Notes: generated from the letters alone by a model not told the origin. Counted from the first letter of the stretch, positions 9,085 through 17,680 are shown. The stretch is 64,000 nt of DNA from Jiangella asiatica (GCF_004349065.1 NZ_SMKZ01000018.1:62001-126000); one strand, 5' to 3'. A program made the numbers and translations.

Positions 9085-11381
9085 GCCCGGGCGGCCGGCA
9101 CCCCACCGCGCGCGGGCGGCGGTCCCGGCTCGGGCTCCAGGTGCGGCAGCAACCGGTCCAGCCAGCGCGGCAGCCACCAGCTCGCGCGGCCGAGCAGGAA
9201 CATCGTCGACGGCACGATCAGCAGCCGGATGATCGTGGCGTCGATGAGCACGCTGAACCCCAGCCCGACCGCCAGCATCTTGATCACCACGTTGTCCGAT
9301 GCGACGAACGCGAAGAAGACGCACATCATGATCAGCGCCGCGGACGTGATGACCCGAGCGGTCACCGTCAGCCCGGTGGCCACGCTGCCGCGGGTGTCGC
9401 CGGTGGCCAGCCACGCCTCGCGGATCCGCGACAGCAGGAACACCTCGTAGTCCATGGATAGCCCGAACACGATCGCGAACATGACCATCGGCACGTAGGA
9501 CTCGATCGGCACCTGCTGGTCGACACCCAGCCACGACGACCCCCAGCCCCACTGGAAGACCGCGACGATGACGCCGTACGCAGCGGCGATCGACAGGAGG
9601 TTCATCACCGCCGCCTTCAACGCCAGCACGGGGCTGCGGAACGTCAGCAGCAGGACGATGAAGGCCGCCGCGACGACGATCGCGATGATCTCCGGCAGCC
9701 GGTCGGCGACGATGTCGCGGAAGTCCAGCTGGGCCGCGGTCATGCCGGTCACGTAGGAGGTCGTGTCCGTTCCGTCGAGGGCCTGCGGGATCGTCTCCTG
9801 GCGCAGCGTGTGCAGCAGGTCGTCGGTCGCGGAGTCCTGCGGCCGCGTGCTCGGCGTCACCGTCGAGAACAGGATCGTGCCGTCCTGGCTGGCCGCGAAC
9901 GGCGTCGCTGACTCCACCCCGTCGGCACCGGCCATCGCCTCCTGCAGTGTCGAGCCGACGTCGGCGGCCTGATCCGCGCTGTCCGAGGAGGGCGGCTCGA
10001 TGACGACGGTGAACTGGCCGTTCAGGCCAGGACCGAACCCGTCGGAGAGGGCGTCGTACGCGGTGCGCGTCGTGCTGCCCTGCGCCGACGCGCCGTCGTC
10101 GACGTGGCCCAGCTCCATCGCCTGCGTGGGAATCGCGAGGACCCCGGCGACGACCACGCCCACGATCAGGTAACGCCACGGATGACGCTCCAGGGCCAGC
10201 GCGTACCGGCGCCAGGTCGACGCGCTGTCACTCTCGTCGTCCGTCTCGCCGTCTTTCGGCACCGTCGCAGACTCCTCGGCCACCGGCCGGCGCACGTGCC
10301 ACGCGTCGATGCGGCGGCCGATCAACCCGAGCAGTGCCGGGACCAGCGTGATCGCGGCGACGCCGGCGACGACGACACCGACGGCGGCCGCGAGACCCAG
10401 CAGACCGATGAAGTCGATCCGCGTGGCCCACAGCCCGGACAGCGCGATCACCACGGTCGACGCCGCGACCAGCACCGACCGGCCGCTGGTGGCCACCGTC
10501 CGGCCGGCCGCGGTGACGGGGTCGACCCCGTCCATGAGCTGTTGGCGGTGCCGCGTGGTCAGGAACAGCGCGTAGTCGATGCCGACGCCCAGCCCGATCA
10601 TGACGGTGAGCGTGGGCGCCGCCGTCGCGATGTCGATCCGACTTGCCAGCAGCCCGAGAAGGCTCATGCTGGTCAGCACGCCCACCAGCGACGACGCGAT
10701 CGGTAGGACGGCCGCGATCACGCTGCCGAACGCGGTCAGCAGAACGATGATCGCGACGCCGATGCCGATGGCTTCGGACCGGCGGTCGTCGGCGACCGGC
10801 TCGGCCGCCTGGCCCAGTGCCCCGGTGTAGTCGACGGAGACGCCCGCCGCGCGCGCGGCGTCCGTGGCGTCGTCGATGTCGTCGACGAAGTCCGGCCCGA
10901 AGCCGCCCGGGTTGCCGTCGAACTGCACGGTGGCGTACGAGACTGTGCCGTCCTGCGACGTGGTCGCCCCCATCAGGGGATCGGAAACCGCGAGCACGTG
11001 GTCGACCGCCTCCACCTGATCGATGGCCTGGTCGATCGGGGTCTCCTGGTCGACGAGTGACCCGTCGCTGTGGAAGACCAGCCGGGCGGAGTACGAGCTC
11101 TCAGTGACACCACGGTCGGTCAACAGGTCGCTGCCCTGGCCGGACTCGGTGCTGGGCAGCGTGAAGTCGTCGCTGTAGGTGCCGCCCCACACCCGGTCGG
11201 CCACGACCGCGCCGGCCAGCACGACCAGCCAGACCACGATGATGGGCCATGGATGTCGGGCGCAGCCACGCCCCAGGCTGGCCAGCCGGCCCGGTGCATC
11301 GTCAACGCGCGGACGCGGCGCGGTGGTGGGTGGGAACTTGTCGTTGTGGTCGCCGATCGAGGCGGGCCGCGAGTCGGTCAT
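9081..11381 (-). CDS. MMPL/RND-family transporter
   Basis: A 766-residue inner-membrane protein with two homologous halves, each with one helix, a large extracytoplasmic loop and five helices. The GXXXDY-type proton-relay motifs are visible in both halves: LGVGIDYALFLTTRHR and FGLSMDYEVFLLSRIREA. Actinobacterial MMPL proteins move lipids, siderophores or drugs using the proton gradient. The start ATG 11381 has GGGGGA five bases upstream; the reading frame is open for a further 56 codons but the added part is not protein-like. Its 3' end overlaps the sortase stop by four bases. No lipid-synthesis genes lie beside it, so the substrate is unknown. Confidence 0.9.
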   Translation of the reverse strand: MTDSRPASIGDHNDKFPPTTAPRPRVDDAPGRLASLGRGCARHPWPIIVVWLVVLAGAVVADRVWGGTYSDDFTLPSTESGQGSDLLTDRGVTESSYSARLVFHSDGSLVDQETPIDQAIDQVEAVDHVLAVSDPLMGATTSQDGTVSYATVQFDGNPGGFGPDFVDDIDDATDAARAAGVSVDYTGALGQAAEPVADDRRSEAIGIGVAIIVLLTAFGSVIAAVLPIASSLVGVLTSMSLLGLLASRIDIATAAPTLTVMIGLGVGIDYALFLTTRHRQQLMDGVDPVTAAGRTVATSGRSVLVAASTVVIALSGLWATRIDFIGLLGLAAAVGVVVAGVAAITLVPALLGLIGRRIDAWHVRRPVAEESATVPKDGETDDESDSASTWRRYALALERHPWRYLIVGVVVAGVLAIPTQAMELGHVDDGASAQGSTTRTAYDALSDGFGPGLNGQFTVVIEPPSSDSADQAADVGSTLQEAMAGADGVESATPFAASQDGTILFSTVTPSTRPQDSATDDLLHTLRQETIPQALDGTDTTSYVTGMTAAQLDFRDIVADRLPEIIAIVVAAAFIVLLLTFRSPVLALKAAVMNLLSIAAAYGVIVAVFQWGWGSSWLGVDQQVPIESYVPMVMFAIVFGLSMDYEVFLLSRIREAWLATGDTRGSVATGLTVTARVITSAALIMMCVFFAFVASDNVVIKMLAVGLGFSVLIDATIIRLLIVPSTMFLLGRASWWLPRWLDRLLPHLEPEPGPPPARGGVPAARA

Positions 11382-11631
11382 GTCATCCCCCGGCTCCGGC
11401 GCCACCGGCAAGCGAAGGAGCAGAGACCCGATCCGCGGTGGCGAGCGACCGTGCGCCGGTCGGCCACAGCCCCGCGCCAGGTCAACGCTCGCCGGGCCAC
11501 CCCTCAGGCCCGGAGCTGAGGCTCGTGAACCTAGTACCGCCACCAGCACCTGTCAACGACGGCGATCGTCGCTGACTGCCGCGCGCGGGAGTGACGCGGC
11601 CTGTGTCGGCGCCCGTCGCTAAGCTGCCCGC

Positions 11632-12567
11632 ATGCCAGGGTCCGAGAACCGCCTGATGCTCCTCGACACCGCCTCGCTGTACTTCCGCGCCTTCTTCGGT
11701 GTCCCCGACTCCATCACCGCGCCCGACGGCACACCGGTCAACGCCGTGCGTGGGCTGCTGGACTTCATCGCTCGGCTCACCGCCGACCGCCGCCCGGCCC
11801 GGCTGGTGGCCTGCCTCGACGCCGACTGGCGCCCGGCGTTCCGGGTGGCGCTGCTGCCGTCGTACAAGGCGCACCGGCTGGCCAACGCGGCCAGGAACAT
11901 CGAGGAGGTGCCGGCCGCGCTCGAGGCGCAGATCCCCGTCATTCTCGAGGTGCTGACGGCGCTGGGCATCGCCCACATCGGCGTTCCGGGCTTCGAGGCC
12001 GACGACGTCATCGGCACCCTCGCCGGTCGCGACCCGGGCCCCGTCGACGTCGTCACCGGCGACCGCGACTTGTTCCAGCTGGTCGACGACTCCCGCAGGG
12101 TGCGCATCCTCTACACCGCCCGCGGCGTCGGCCGGCACGAGGTCGTCGACGAGTCCGTCGTCGCCGCCAAGTACGGCATCCCCGGCCGTTCGTACGCCGA
12201 CTTCGCGACCCTGCGCGGCGACCCCAGCGACGGCCTGCCCGGCGTGTCCGGCGTCGGCGACAAGACGGCCGGCACGCTGATCACGCGGTTCGGCAGCATC
12301 GAAGGCCTGCTGGCCGCCGTCGACGACCCCGGCGCCGACCTCTCCCCCACACTCCGCCGCAAGATCGCCGACGCCCGCGGCTACCTGGCGGTCGCGCCCG
12401 AGGTGGTCCGCGTCCGCGGCGACGTGCCGTTGCCGGACTACGACGACACGCGGCCGACCGCCCCGGCCGACCCCGAGGCTCTGGTCGAGCTGGCCGGCCG
12501 GTGGGGGCTCGATTCGTCGCTGAACCGGGTGCTCAACGCGTTCAGCCCGGCACCCGCCGACGCCTGA
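11632..12567 (+). CDS. 5'-3' exonuclease (PolI N-domain/FEN-like)
   Basis: A 311-residue stand-alone flap/5'-3' exonuclease. It opens with NRLMLLDTASLYFRAFFG carrying the first metal-binding Asp. VACLDADWRP and FEADDVIGTLAG supply more acidic residues, and VVTGDRDLFQLV is a classic nuclease motif. A helix-hairpin-helix follows at GLPGVSGVGDKTA (about residues 202-214). It lacks any polymerase domain. It probably removes RNA primers or flaps alongside PolA. The M. tuberculosis homologue Rv2090 sits in the same position between pepE and helY, which supports orthology. Confidence 0.9.
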   Translation: MPGSENRLMLLDTASLYFRAFFGVPDSITAPDGTPVNAVRGLLDFIARLTADRRPARLVACLDADWRPAFRVALLPSYKAHRLANAARNIEEVPAALEAQIPVILEVLTALGIAHIGVPGFEADDVIGTLAGRDPGPVDVVTGDRDLFQLVDDSRRVRILYTARGVGRHEVVDESVVAAKYGIPGRSYADFATLRGDPSDGLPGVSGVGDKTAGTLITRFGSIEGLLAAVDDPGADLSPTLRRKIADARGYLAVAPEVVRVRGDVPLPDYDDTRPTAPADPEALVELAGRWGLDSSLNRVLNAFSPAPADA

Positions 12568-12707
12568 GGTCGTCCTAGGCGCCGGCGCCCGGTCGTTGCG
12601 GAGGCCGGGACGAGCCGGTCACCATCCGCCCTTCGTGAACCGTCTCACATCCGGCACCGTACGGTCGAAGAGGTGTTCGGATTGAATGGCGCCTGCCGGC
12701 GTGTGGT

Positions 12708-12932
12708 CTAGCGTCCAGAGCGGATGGCGAGACCGATGAAGATCCCGACGACGAATCCGGCCCCGCCTGCGACCATCGTCGCCATATTCCCGGCCTGCAT
12801 CGCCGCCATTGTTGCGCTGGAACCGGCCTGGGCCGCCGCTTGGGTCGTCTGAGCACCTGCCAACGTCGCGGCGCCCGCGGCCTGGGCGCTCTCCAACGCG
12901 CGCAGGCGGTCTTCGATCTGCTTGTCGTCCAT
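12708..12932 (-). CDS. Small Ala-rich membrane protein, function unknown
   Basis: A 74-residue protein starting at ATG 12932, chosen because AAGGAG lies five bases upstream. The N-terminus (MDDKQIEDRLRALESAQ) is a charged heptad-like helix. The middle is rich in Ala, Gln, Thr and Met (AAAQAGSSATMAAMQAGN), and the C-terminus is one hydrophobic helix, GGAGFVVGIFIGLAIRSGR. It looks like a coiled-coil or oligomerising tail-anchored protein. I do not recognise a family. It opens the less GC-rich insert that continues to about 16.6 kb. The strong ribosome site is the main evidence that it is real. Confidence 0.6.
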   Translation of the reverse strand: MDDKQIEDRLRALESAQAAGAATLAGAQTTQAAAQAGSSATMAAMQAGNMATMVAGGAGFVVGIFIGLAIRSGR

Positions 12933-13076
12933 GGTGACTCCTTCTTTTTCGATTTGAGTGGACATGTGAATGCGGCCTTTCTGTCTGGACGGGACGAGTC
13001 CACGACTGGCGAACGTCGGCCGATCGGGGCAGCGGGCGCCACGCCTACTGGGAGATGGCAGCCATGTCGGGACTGG

Positions 13077-13317
13077 TCAACCCCTGATACGGCCAACTAC
13101 CCCAGCGCCAACTTCTGACGAGCGTTCCTGCTCACCCGCGAAAGAGCTCACGACGACGAGCGCGCCCGTGAGCGCCGGCACGTCCCACTGCAGGACCGAC
13201 AGTCGCGCCGGCCGCGGGCGCAGGTGGATTCAGCGCTATCGAGTTCGCGAATGTCCCACCGAACCAGGCCGCCAAGCCGCGATCGTGCATGGCCCGAGAA
13301 ATCGTGTTGCGTACCAT
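13077..13317 (-). pseudogene. Internally deleted and frameshifted remnant of a small actinobacterial membrane protein
   Basis: ATG 13317, with GAGGGGGG five bases upstream, begins RNTISRAMHDRGLAAWFGG, which resembles the N-terminus of a common actinobacterial membrane protein of about 170-200 residues. After roughly 35 residues the frame runs on into non-protein-like sequence (stop near 13132). In the +1-shifted frame, however, ARLSVLQWDVPALTGALV and SSFAGEQERSSE appear and end at the TGA 13077-13079; these resemble the C-terminus of the same family. The central hydrophobic part is missing and the two ends are in different frames, so this is a deletion plus frameshift. The family recognition is from memory and needs a search. 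Confidence 0.55.
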
Positions 13318-13457
13318 GATTGCCCCCCTCGCTCCAAGATTGAGGCGGTACCCACGCACGCGTGAATCACACGTTCGTCCGGCAGCCGCCGGCGATTGAT
13401 CCGACGATCGTCGCGGTCAGGGGCAGCCCGAGAGCACAGTCCGGCCTGGATTTCGCA
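13318..13457. other. Short intergenic stretch downstream of the KaiC-like gene
   Basis: This lies between the pseudogene start and the stop of the KaiC-like gene. No gene, strong hairpin or TGATCA element was seen. Together with 12933-13076 it forms non-coding flank around the pseudogene. Confidence 0.3.
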
Positions 13458-14852
13458 TCAGATCAGGTCCTGCTCGGGGCCGAACGGCTGACCGAGCGTG
13501 ACGCCGTCGGAGGTGATCTCGAACTGGTGCAGCCGATGATCGTGGGCGCTGCCACGCGTCTTGAGCACCGTGATCGCGCGCTTCAGTTTGGAGTTCCCGT
13601 GCAAGAACTGCAGGAGAACGACATTGTCGGACATGTGCGAGATGCCGTACTCCGACAGTCGCCTGATGCCGAACAGTTCCGGGACTTCCTGCGTCATGGT
13701 GACGCTGACCTGCGCACGCGCGCATCGCTGGAGGAGCGAGTAGATGTACTCGCGGAACCTCAGTTCGTCTCTGCACGCGGCCCTGAGGTCGCCAAGGCTG
13801 TCGATCGCGACCCTCCTGGCGCCGGTGCGCTCCACCGTGTCGAGGAAGTCATAGACCCACTCGTCGAGATACATGTCAACCGGCGACCGGTACATGAGCT
13901 CGATCTTGGGATTCTCCAGGGACCAAGAAAAGCCCCGAAGTATTCGCTCCAGTTGAACTGGGTTCTCCTGGAACGTCGCAACCACGCCGGGCTCGCCGCG
14001 TTCGGCACCGGCGAAGACGAAGTGCAGGGCGAGCAGGGTTTTCCCCACCCCTGACGGTCCGGCGAGCAGCGTGGAAGCGCCGCGCTGATACCCGTCGGCC
14101 AGCATGTCGTCCAGCGCCGCTACTCCGGACGACATGCGCTCGGGAACCTCGTCGTACGCCGACGTGTCGATGGGATCGGCCAGTCGAGGGAACAGTTCCA
14201 GGCCACCGCGCGACAGCCGGTAGCTGTGCTTGCCGCTGGAGAACCCGCTGCCTCGGATCTTCAGGACCTGAAGGACCCGGGTCTCACGCTCGGCCTCCCG
14301 CTCTGTGCTCAGCGACACGATCGCGTCGGAGACGGCGAACTCGGGAGCCTCGCTGGTCTCCACGCCTTGGTACTCGCCGACCCAGAAAGAGCTGACGGGC
14401 ATCGCCGAGAGCCGCCCAGCCAGCTCGTGGAGGAAGCGGCGGAAAGCACCAGCGTCAGTCGCGAATGCCTGGAGTGCCTTGAAGCTGTCGATCACCATGA
14501 ATCCGGGTTGCAGACGTTTGAGCAGCTCGGTAATGCGTTCCAGCGCGCCGGTCAGTCCGGCGTCGTGCATGTGCTGTCCGATGTCCTCGTAGATCACCCT
14601 GGCGCCGAGCGCGGAGGTGTCGAAGTAGTCGAGGGACTGGCTGTAGCGCAGGATCTTCTCGAGCGGTTCGGAGACGGTCGAGAGGTAGAGCCCTGGCCGA
14701 TCAACGGTCGCATTGTGGAAGAGGTACTGCTGCGCGAGGATCGTCTTCCCCGACCCCGGCCTCCCGATGAGCAGCGTGATGCCGTTGAGCGGCAAGCCGC
14801 CACCGAGGACGGCATCCAGACGCTCGGAACCGCTGAGCAGTCGATCAGTCAT
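13458..14852 (-). CDS. KaiC-type tandem RecA-fold ATPase
   Basis: A 464-residue protein with two KaiC/RadA-like ATPase domains. Domain 1 has Walker A GRPGSGKT (30-37) and Walker B FMVID (118-122). Domain 2 has Walker A GPSGVGKT (265-272) and Walker B VAID (348-351), and ends with RAITVLKTRGSAHDH, very like KaiC CII. Compared from memory with cyanobacterial KaiC, the Glu-Glu pair after Walker A is replaced in domain 1 (STVSEP) and half kept in domain 2 (TFQENP). The Ser431/Thr432 pair aligns with Ser-His in YGISHMSD. No kaiA or kaiB is present, so it is not a Kai clock. The start overlaps the MerR-receiver stop by four bases (ATGA), so the two are co-translated and probably interact. Confidence 0.85.
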   Translation of the reverse strand: MTDRLLSGSERLDAVLGGGLPLNGITLLIGRPGSGKTILAQQYLFHNATVDRPGLYLSTVSEPLEKILRYSQSLDYFDTSALGARVIYEDIGQHMHDAGLTGALERITELLKRLQPGFMVIDSFKALQAFATDAGAFRRFLHELAGRLSAMPVSSFWVGEYQGVETSEAPEFAVSDAIVSLSTEREAERETRVLQVLKIRGSGFSSGKHSYRLSRGGLELFPRLADPIDTSAYDEVPERMSSGVAALDDMLADGYQRGASTLLAGPSGVGKTLLALHFVFAGAERGEPGVVATFQENPVQLERILRGFSWSLENPKIELMYRSPVDMYLDEWVYDFLDTVERTGARRVAIDSLGDLRAACRDELRFREYIYSLLQRCARAQVSVTMTQEVPELFGIRRLSEYGISHMSDNVVLLQFLHGNSKLKRAITVLKTRGSAHDHRLHQFEITSDGVTLGQPFGPEQDLI

Positions 14853-15541
14853 CGCACATGACTCCCACGTCGAAGGTAGGCGCTGGTTCCCAGGAGGTCG
14901 CGCACAGTGGAGACGAACTGCAGCGGATCGAGCGGCTTCTGGAGAAAGGCGTCGGCACCGGCTTCCAGGGCGACGTCACCGGAGTCGATCGCCGATACCG
15001 CCAGGATCGGGATGGCACTGCGGTCACGGGTACCACTGCACAGCTTCAAACCTGCGCCACCGGAGATCATCAAATCGACGACGACGAGATCCGGCGGCCT
15101 GCGCTCGAGGATCCGCCCGGCTTCCGAAGCGTCGAGGACGATATGCACCGCGTACCCCTCCGTCCGCAGGAAGTAGTCTGCGAAGTCCGCGGCGTAAGTG
15201 TCGCGCTCAGCGAGCAGGATGACAAGCCGTGCCGAGTCGTCGTTCTGCGTGGAGGAGTCGGCTGGAGTCACCACACGCTCCGTCCCGGGCGACATCGGCT
15301 TCTGCCGTCGCTCGGCCAGGAGGCGATGGGCATCTGCCGGCTGCAGGCCAGAGTCTAGCTGCTCGCGGACGAACCGAAGCTGATCGACTTGGTCGCGGCT
15401 GTAGAGTCGCTGACCGCCCGCACTCCGAGCGGGCACGATCTGACCGTAGCGGTCCTCCCATGCGCGCAAGGTCTGAGCAGGGACGCCGAGCATCCGGGCC
15501 ACGGCGCCGATGCTGTAGACGCCCTTGCTATCGCCTTTCAC
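14849..15541 (-). CDS. MerR-type DNA-binding domain fused to a response-regulator receiver
   Basis: About 230 residues. A MerR winged helix is followed by a linker and a receiver domain. The HTH reads YSIGAVARMLGVPAQTLRAW, with EDRYG and GGQRLYSRDQV wing residues. In the receiver (from GTG 15541) the acidic pair is at Glu112/Asp114, the phospho-acceptor is Asp156 (LVVVDLMISG), the switch Ser183 (LAVSAID) and Lys202 (FLQKPLD), so all phosphorylation residues are present. The effector end of normal MerR proteins is thus replaced by a phosphorylatable domain. GTG 15541 is preferred; a TTG at 15568 would add nine residues. The gene overlaps the KaiC-like ATPase and has no partner kinase nearby. 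Confidence 0.85.
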   Translation of the reverse strand: MKGDSKGVYSIGAVARMLGVPAQTLRAWEDRYGQIVPARSAGGQRLYSRDQVDQLRFVREQLDSGLQPADAHRLLAERRQKPMSPGTERVVTPADSSTQNDDSARLVILLAERDTYAADFADYFLRTEGYAVHIVLDASEAGRILERRPPDLVVVDLMISGGAGLKLCSGTRDRSAIPILAVSAIDSGDVALEAGADAFLQKPLDPLQFVSTVRDLLGTSAYLRRGSHVR

Positions 15542-15627
15542 TCGGTCCACGTTACGCCATGCGCGCAAGACCTACGCAGTACTAATACAGAACATCCCTA
15601 GCTTCGCGCGAATATCTGGGTTAGCTC

Positions 15628-15656
15628 TTGCATAAGCTCTTCAAGACTTCTACATT
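15628..15656 (+). promoter_or_regulatory. Predicted SigA-type promoter for the GAF-ANTAR gene
   Basis: TTGCAT (15628-15633) and TACATT (15651-15656) are separated by 17 bp, a good match to a housekeeping promoter. They sit in a markedly AT-rich patch (about 15575-15670) between the divergent MerR-receiver and GAF-ANTAR genes. Transcription would start near 15663. The opposite strand has TATTAG-like sequence near 15590 that could serve the MerR-receiver operon, but no clear -35 box was seen there. Confidence 0.5.
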
Positions 15657-15784
15657 CCTTCTATGAACACCGCCCGTGGCCAGTCCCCGACCCGCACATG
15701 CCGCACCTGCGCCGCACCGTCCGCCGTCGCTCGAGCCCTTCGCTGCTGTGTCCGGGACAGCCGCCGATTCAGGTGTTACCCACG

Positions 15785-16549
15785 GTGAGCGTCGATCACA
15801 GCAGTCCGGACCGCTTCCTGGACGGATCGGCGCCAGCGAATCCGGAGGCCGCAGCTCGCTACCTTGCCGTGGTCGCGGCTCAGCTCTATGTCCAGGATGG
15901 CGTCGTCGCGACGATGGATGCAGCGGCTCGCCGCGCGGTCGAGGCTGTGGAAGGGTCGGCGGCCACCGGGGTCCTCTCGACTTCGCGCCGATTCCGGCGT
16001 GACGTCGCCGTGTCGACCACGCAGGAGGCCGAGAGACTGGACGCCCTCCAGTTCCGGCTGGGCGATGGACCGAGTCTCAGGGCCGTTCAGGAGCGTACTG
16101 CCGTCTTCGTCCGGGACACGCGTGGGGAATGTCGATGGCCGCTATGGGCTTCGGTGGCGAGCGAGGCCGGCTTTCAAAGCATGCTGGTCGTGCCGATGGT
16201 AATCGAGCCGTACCGGGCTGCCCTGGGAATCTACTGGGATTGCCACGGTCGGCCAGGCCATGAGGAGTTGGCCATGGTGTCCCTCATAGCCCGCCACGCT
16301 GCCATCGCCGTCGCGAACGCGCACCAGGTATCGACGCTGCGAGAGGCGGTGGAAGCTCGGCATCGAATCGGGCTGGCACAGGGAATCCTCATGGAGCGGT
16401 TCGGCCTCGACGCTGAGCAATCGTTCAGTATTCTGCGCCGCTACTCCAGGGACAACAACATCAAGGTGAACGACATTGCCCGAGCAGTCGTCACGACGGG
16501 GTACCTACCTGGTTGGTCGGCCGCCGAGCCGCCGCCGGACACGCGCTGA
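15785..16549 (+). CDS. GAF-ANTAR transcription antitermination regulator
   Basis: About 254 residues. A GAF sensor domain (roughly residues 20-165) contains FRLGDGPSLRAVQERTAVFV and GFQSMLVVPMVI. A C-terminal ANTAR domain (about 185-245) has AVEARHRIGLAQGILMERFG and a final helix with INDIAR-like NIKVNDIARAVV. ANTAR domains bind paired RNA hairpins and prevent transcription termination; the GAF part senses a ligand or redox state. GTG 15785 was chosen because the 29 residues encoded from the upstream ATG 15698 are Arg/Pro-rich and unlike the family, with AGGTG nine bases ahead of GTG; ATG 15698 remains possible. It is divergent from the MerR-receiver/KaiC pair. Confidence 0.85.
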   Translation: MSVDHSSPDRFLDGSAPANPEAAARYLAVVAAQLYVQDGVVATMDAAARRAVEAVEGSAATGVLSTSRRFRRDVAVSTTQEAERLDALQFRLGDGPSLRAVQERTAVFVRDTRGECRWPLWASVASEAGFQSMLVVPMVIEPYRAALGIYWDCHGRPGHEELAMVSLIARHAAIAVANAHQVSTLREAVEARHRIGLAQGILMERFGLDAEQSFSILRRYSRDNNIKVNDIARAVVTTGYLPGWSAAEPPPDTR

Positions 16550-16675
16550 GCGCCCACTCGACGCGAGGGGAGACTGACCGAGCGACGCGGAGCACGGCGA
16601 AAGCCTGTCACGTCCGAAGCCGTGGCGACGAGATCATGATCACGACCCTGTCGCCGCCGGTGCCTTGTGCTGCCG

Positions 16676-17680
16676 TCAGGCGGCGCCGGCCGTCTCCAGG
16701 ATGCGAGCCTCGACCTCCGGGTCCAAGCCGACAGTGGGACGGTCGCCGCGGTGAGGTGGCTGGCCACCGATCGAGCGCAGCCACGCCCAGGTGTCCGCCA
16801 CCGTCTCGTCGACCGGCCGCGGCCGCAACCCCGCCGCCGTCGCGCGGGACACGTCGCCGCTGTGCAGGCCGAACTCCGTGTACGGGTGCCCCGGCGGGAT
16901 CCACACCGGCAGGTCGTTCCACGGCTCGACGCCGGCGGCGAGGATCGCCTCCGGGTCCACCCAACGCAGCGACGCCACGCCGCCGGTGGTGGCCACAACC
17001 GACGCCAGCAGCTCACCCATCGTGGTGTGGCCGGGCGGGCTCACCACGTTGAAGACTCCGCTGGTGCCGCGTTCGGCACCGTCGAGGATCCAGGTGGCCA
17101 GGTCGCGCGCGTCGATGTACTGCAGTTCAAGGTCCGCGGGCCCCGGCGCCAACATCGGCCCACCCCGGGCGGCGCGGGTCAGCCACCACGGCAGCCGCCC
17201 GACGTTCTCGTACGGTCCGAGCACCAGGCCGGCCCGGGCGATCAGTGCGCGGTCGCCGAACGCCCTTCGCGCGGCCAGCTCGCCGCCGGCCTTCACCTCG
17301 CCGTAGGTGCCGTCCTCGGCATCCGGCGACGACGCCAGCGTGGGCGCGGCCTCGTCGGCGCCGACGGCCACCGGTGGCTGATAGACCGAGCGGCTGGAGA
17401 CGTAGGTGTACTGGCCGGCCCGGTCGGCCAGGGCGGCGGCGCTGTCGCGGACCGCTCGCGGGATGCCCGTCCACGTGTCGACGACGACGTCCCAGTCGCG
17501 CTCGCGCAGCGGGGCGAGCGTCGCCGGGTCCAGCCGGTCGCCGAGAACGACCTCGACGCCGTCGCGCCCGTTGCCGCTCTGTCCACGGTTGAACGTCGTG
17601 ACGTCCCAGCCTCGCTCCACCGCGGCGTCGACCACACACCGTCCCACGAACGCCGACCCGCCCAGCACCAGAAGTCGCAT
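16676..17680 (-). CDS. NAD-dependent epimerase/dehydratase (extended SDR)
   Basis: A 334-residue atypical short-chain dehydrogenase. It starts with the Rossmann motif MRLLVLGGSAFVGRCVV, has Asn-Arg (TTFNRGQS) at the end of beta-2, which points to NADP(H) or NAD discrimination, and has YTYVSSRSVY at the active-site region, where the usual YXXXK is degenerate. Proteins of this kind act as reductases or epimerases, or are non-catalytic; the substrate is unknown. ATG 17680 was chosen, with GAGG eight bases upstream; the open frame further upstream is only the repeat element and spacer. It stands alone, converging on the GAF-ANTAR gene. Confidence 0.8.
   Translation of the reverse strand: MRLLVLGGSAFVGRCVVDAAVERGWDVTTFNRGQSGNGRDGVEVVLGDRLDPATLAPLRERDWDVVVDTWTGIPRAVRDSAAALADRAGQYTYVSSRSVYQPPVAVGADEAAPTLASSPDAEDGTYGEVKAGGELAARRAFGDRALIARAGLVLGPYENVGRLPWWLTRAARGGPMLAPGPADLELQYIDARDLATWILDGAERGTSGVFNVVSPPGHTTMGELLASVVATTGGVASLRWVDPEAILAAGVEPWNDLPVWIPPGHPYTEFGLHSGDVSRATAAGLRPRPVDETVADTWAWLRSIGGQPPHRGDRPTVGLDPEVEARILETAGAA

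Noticed and set aside
13458-15541. A Kai circadian clock
   Set aside because: Only a KaiC-like ATPase is present; kaiA and kaiB are absent and key phosphorylation positions differ.
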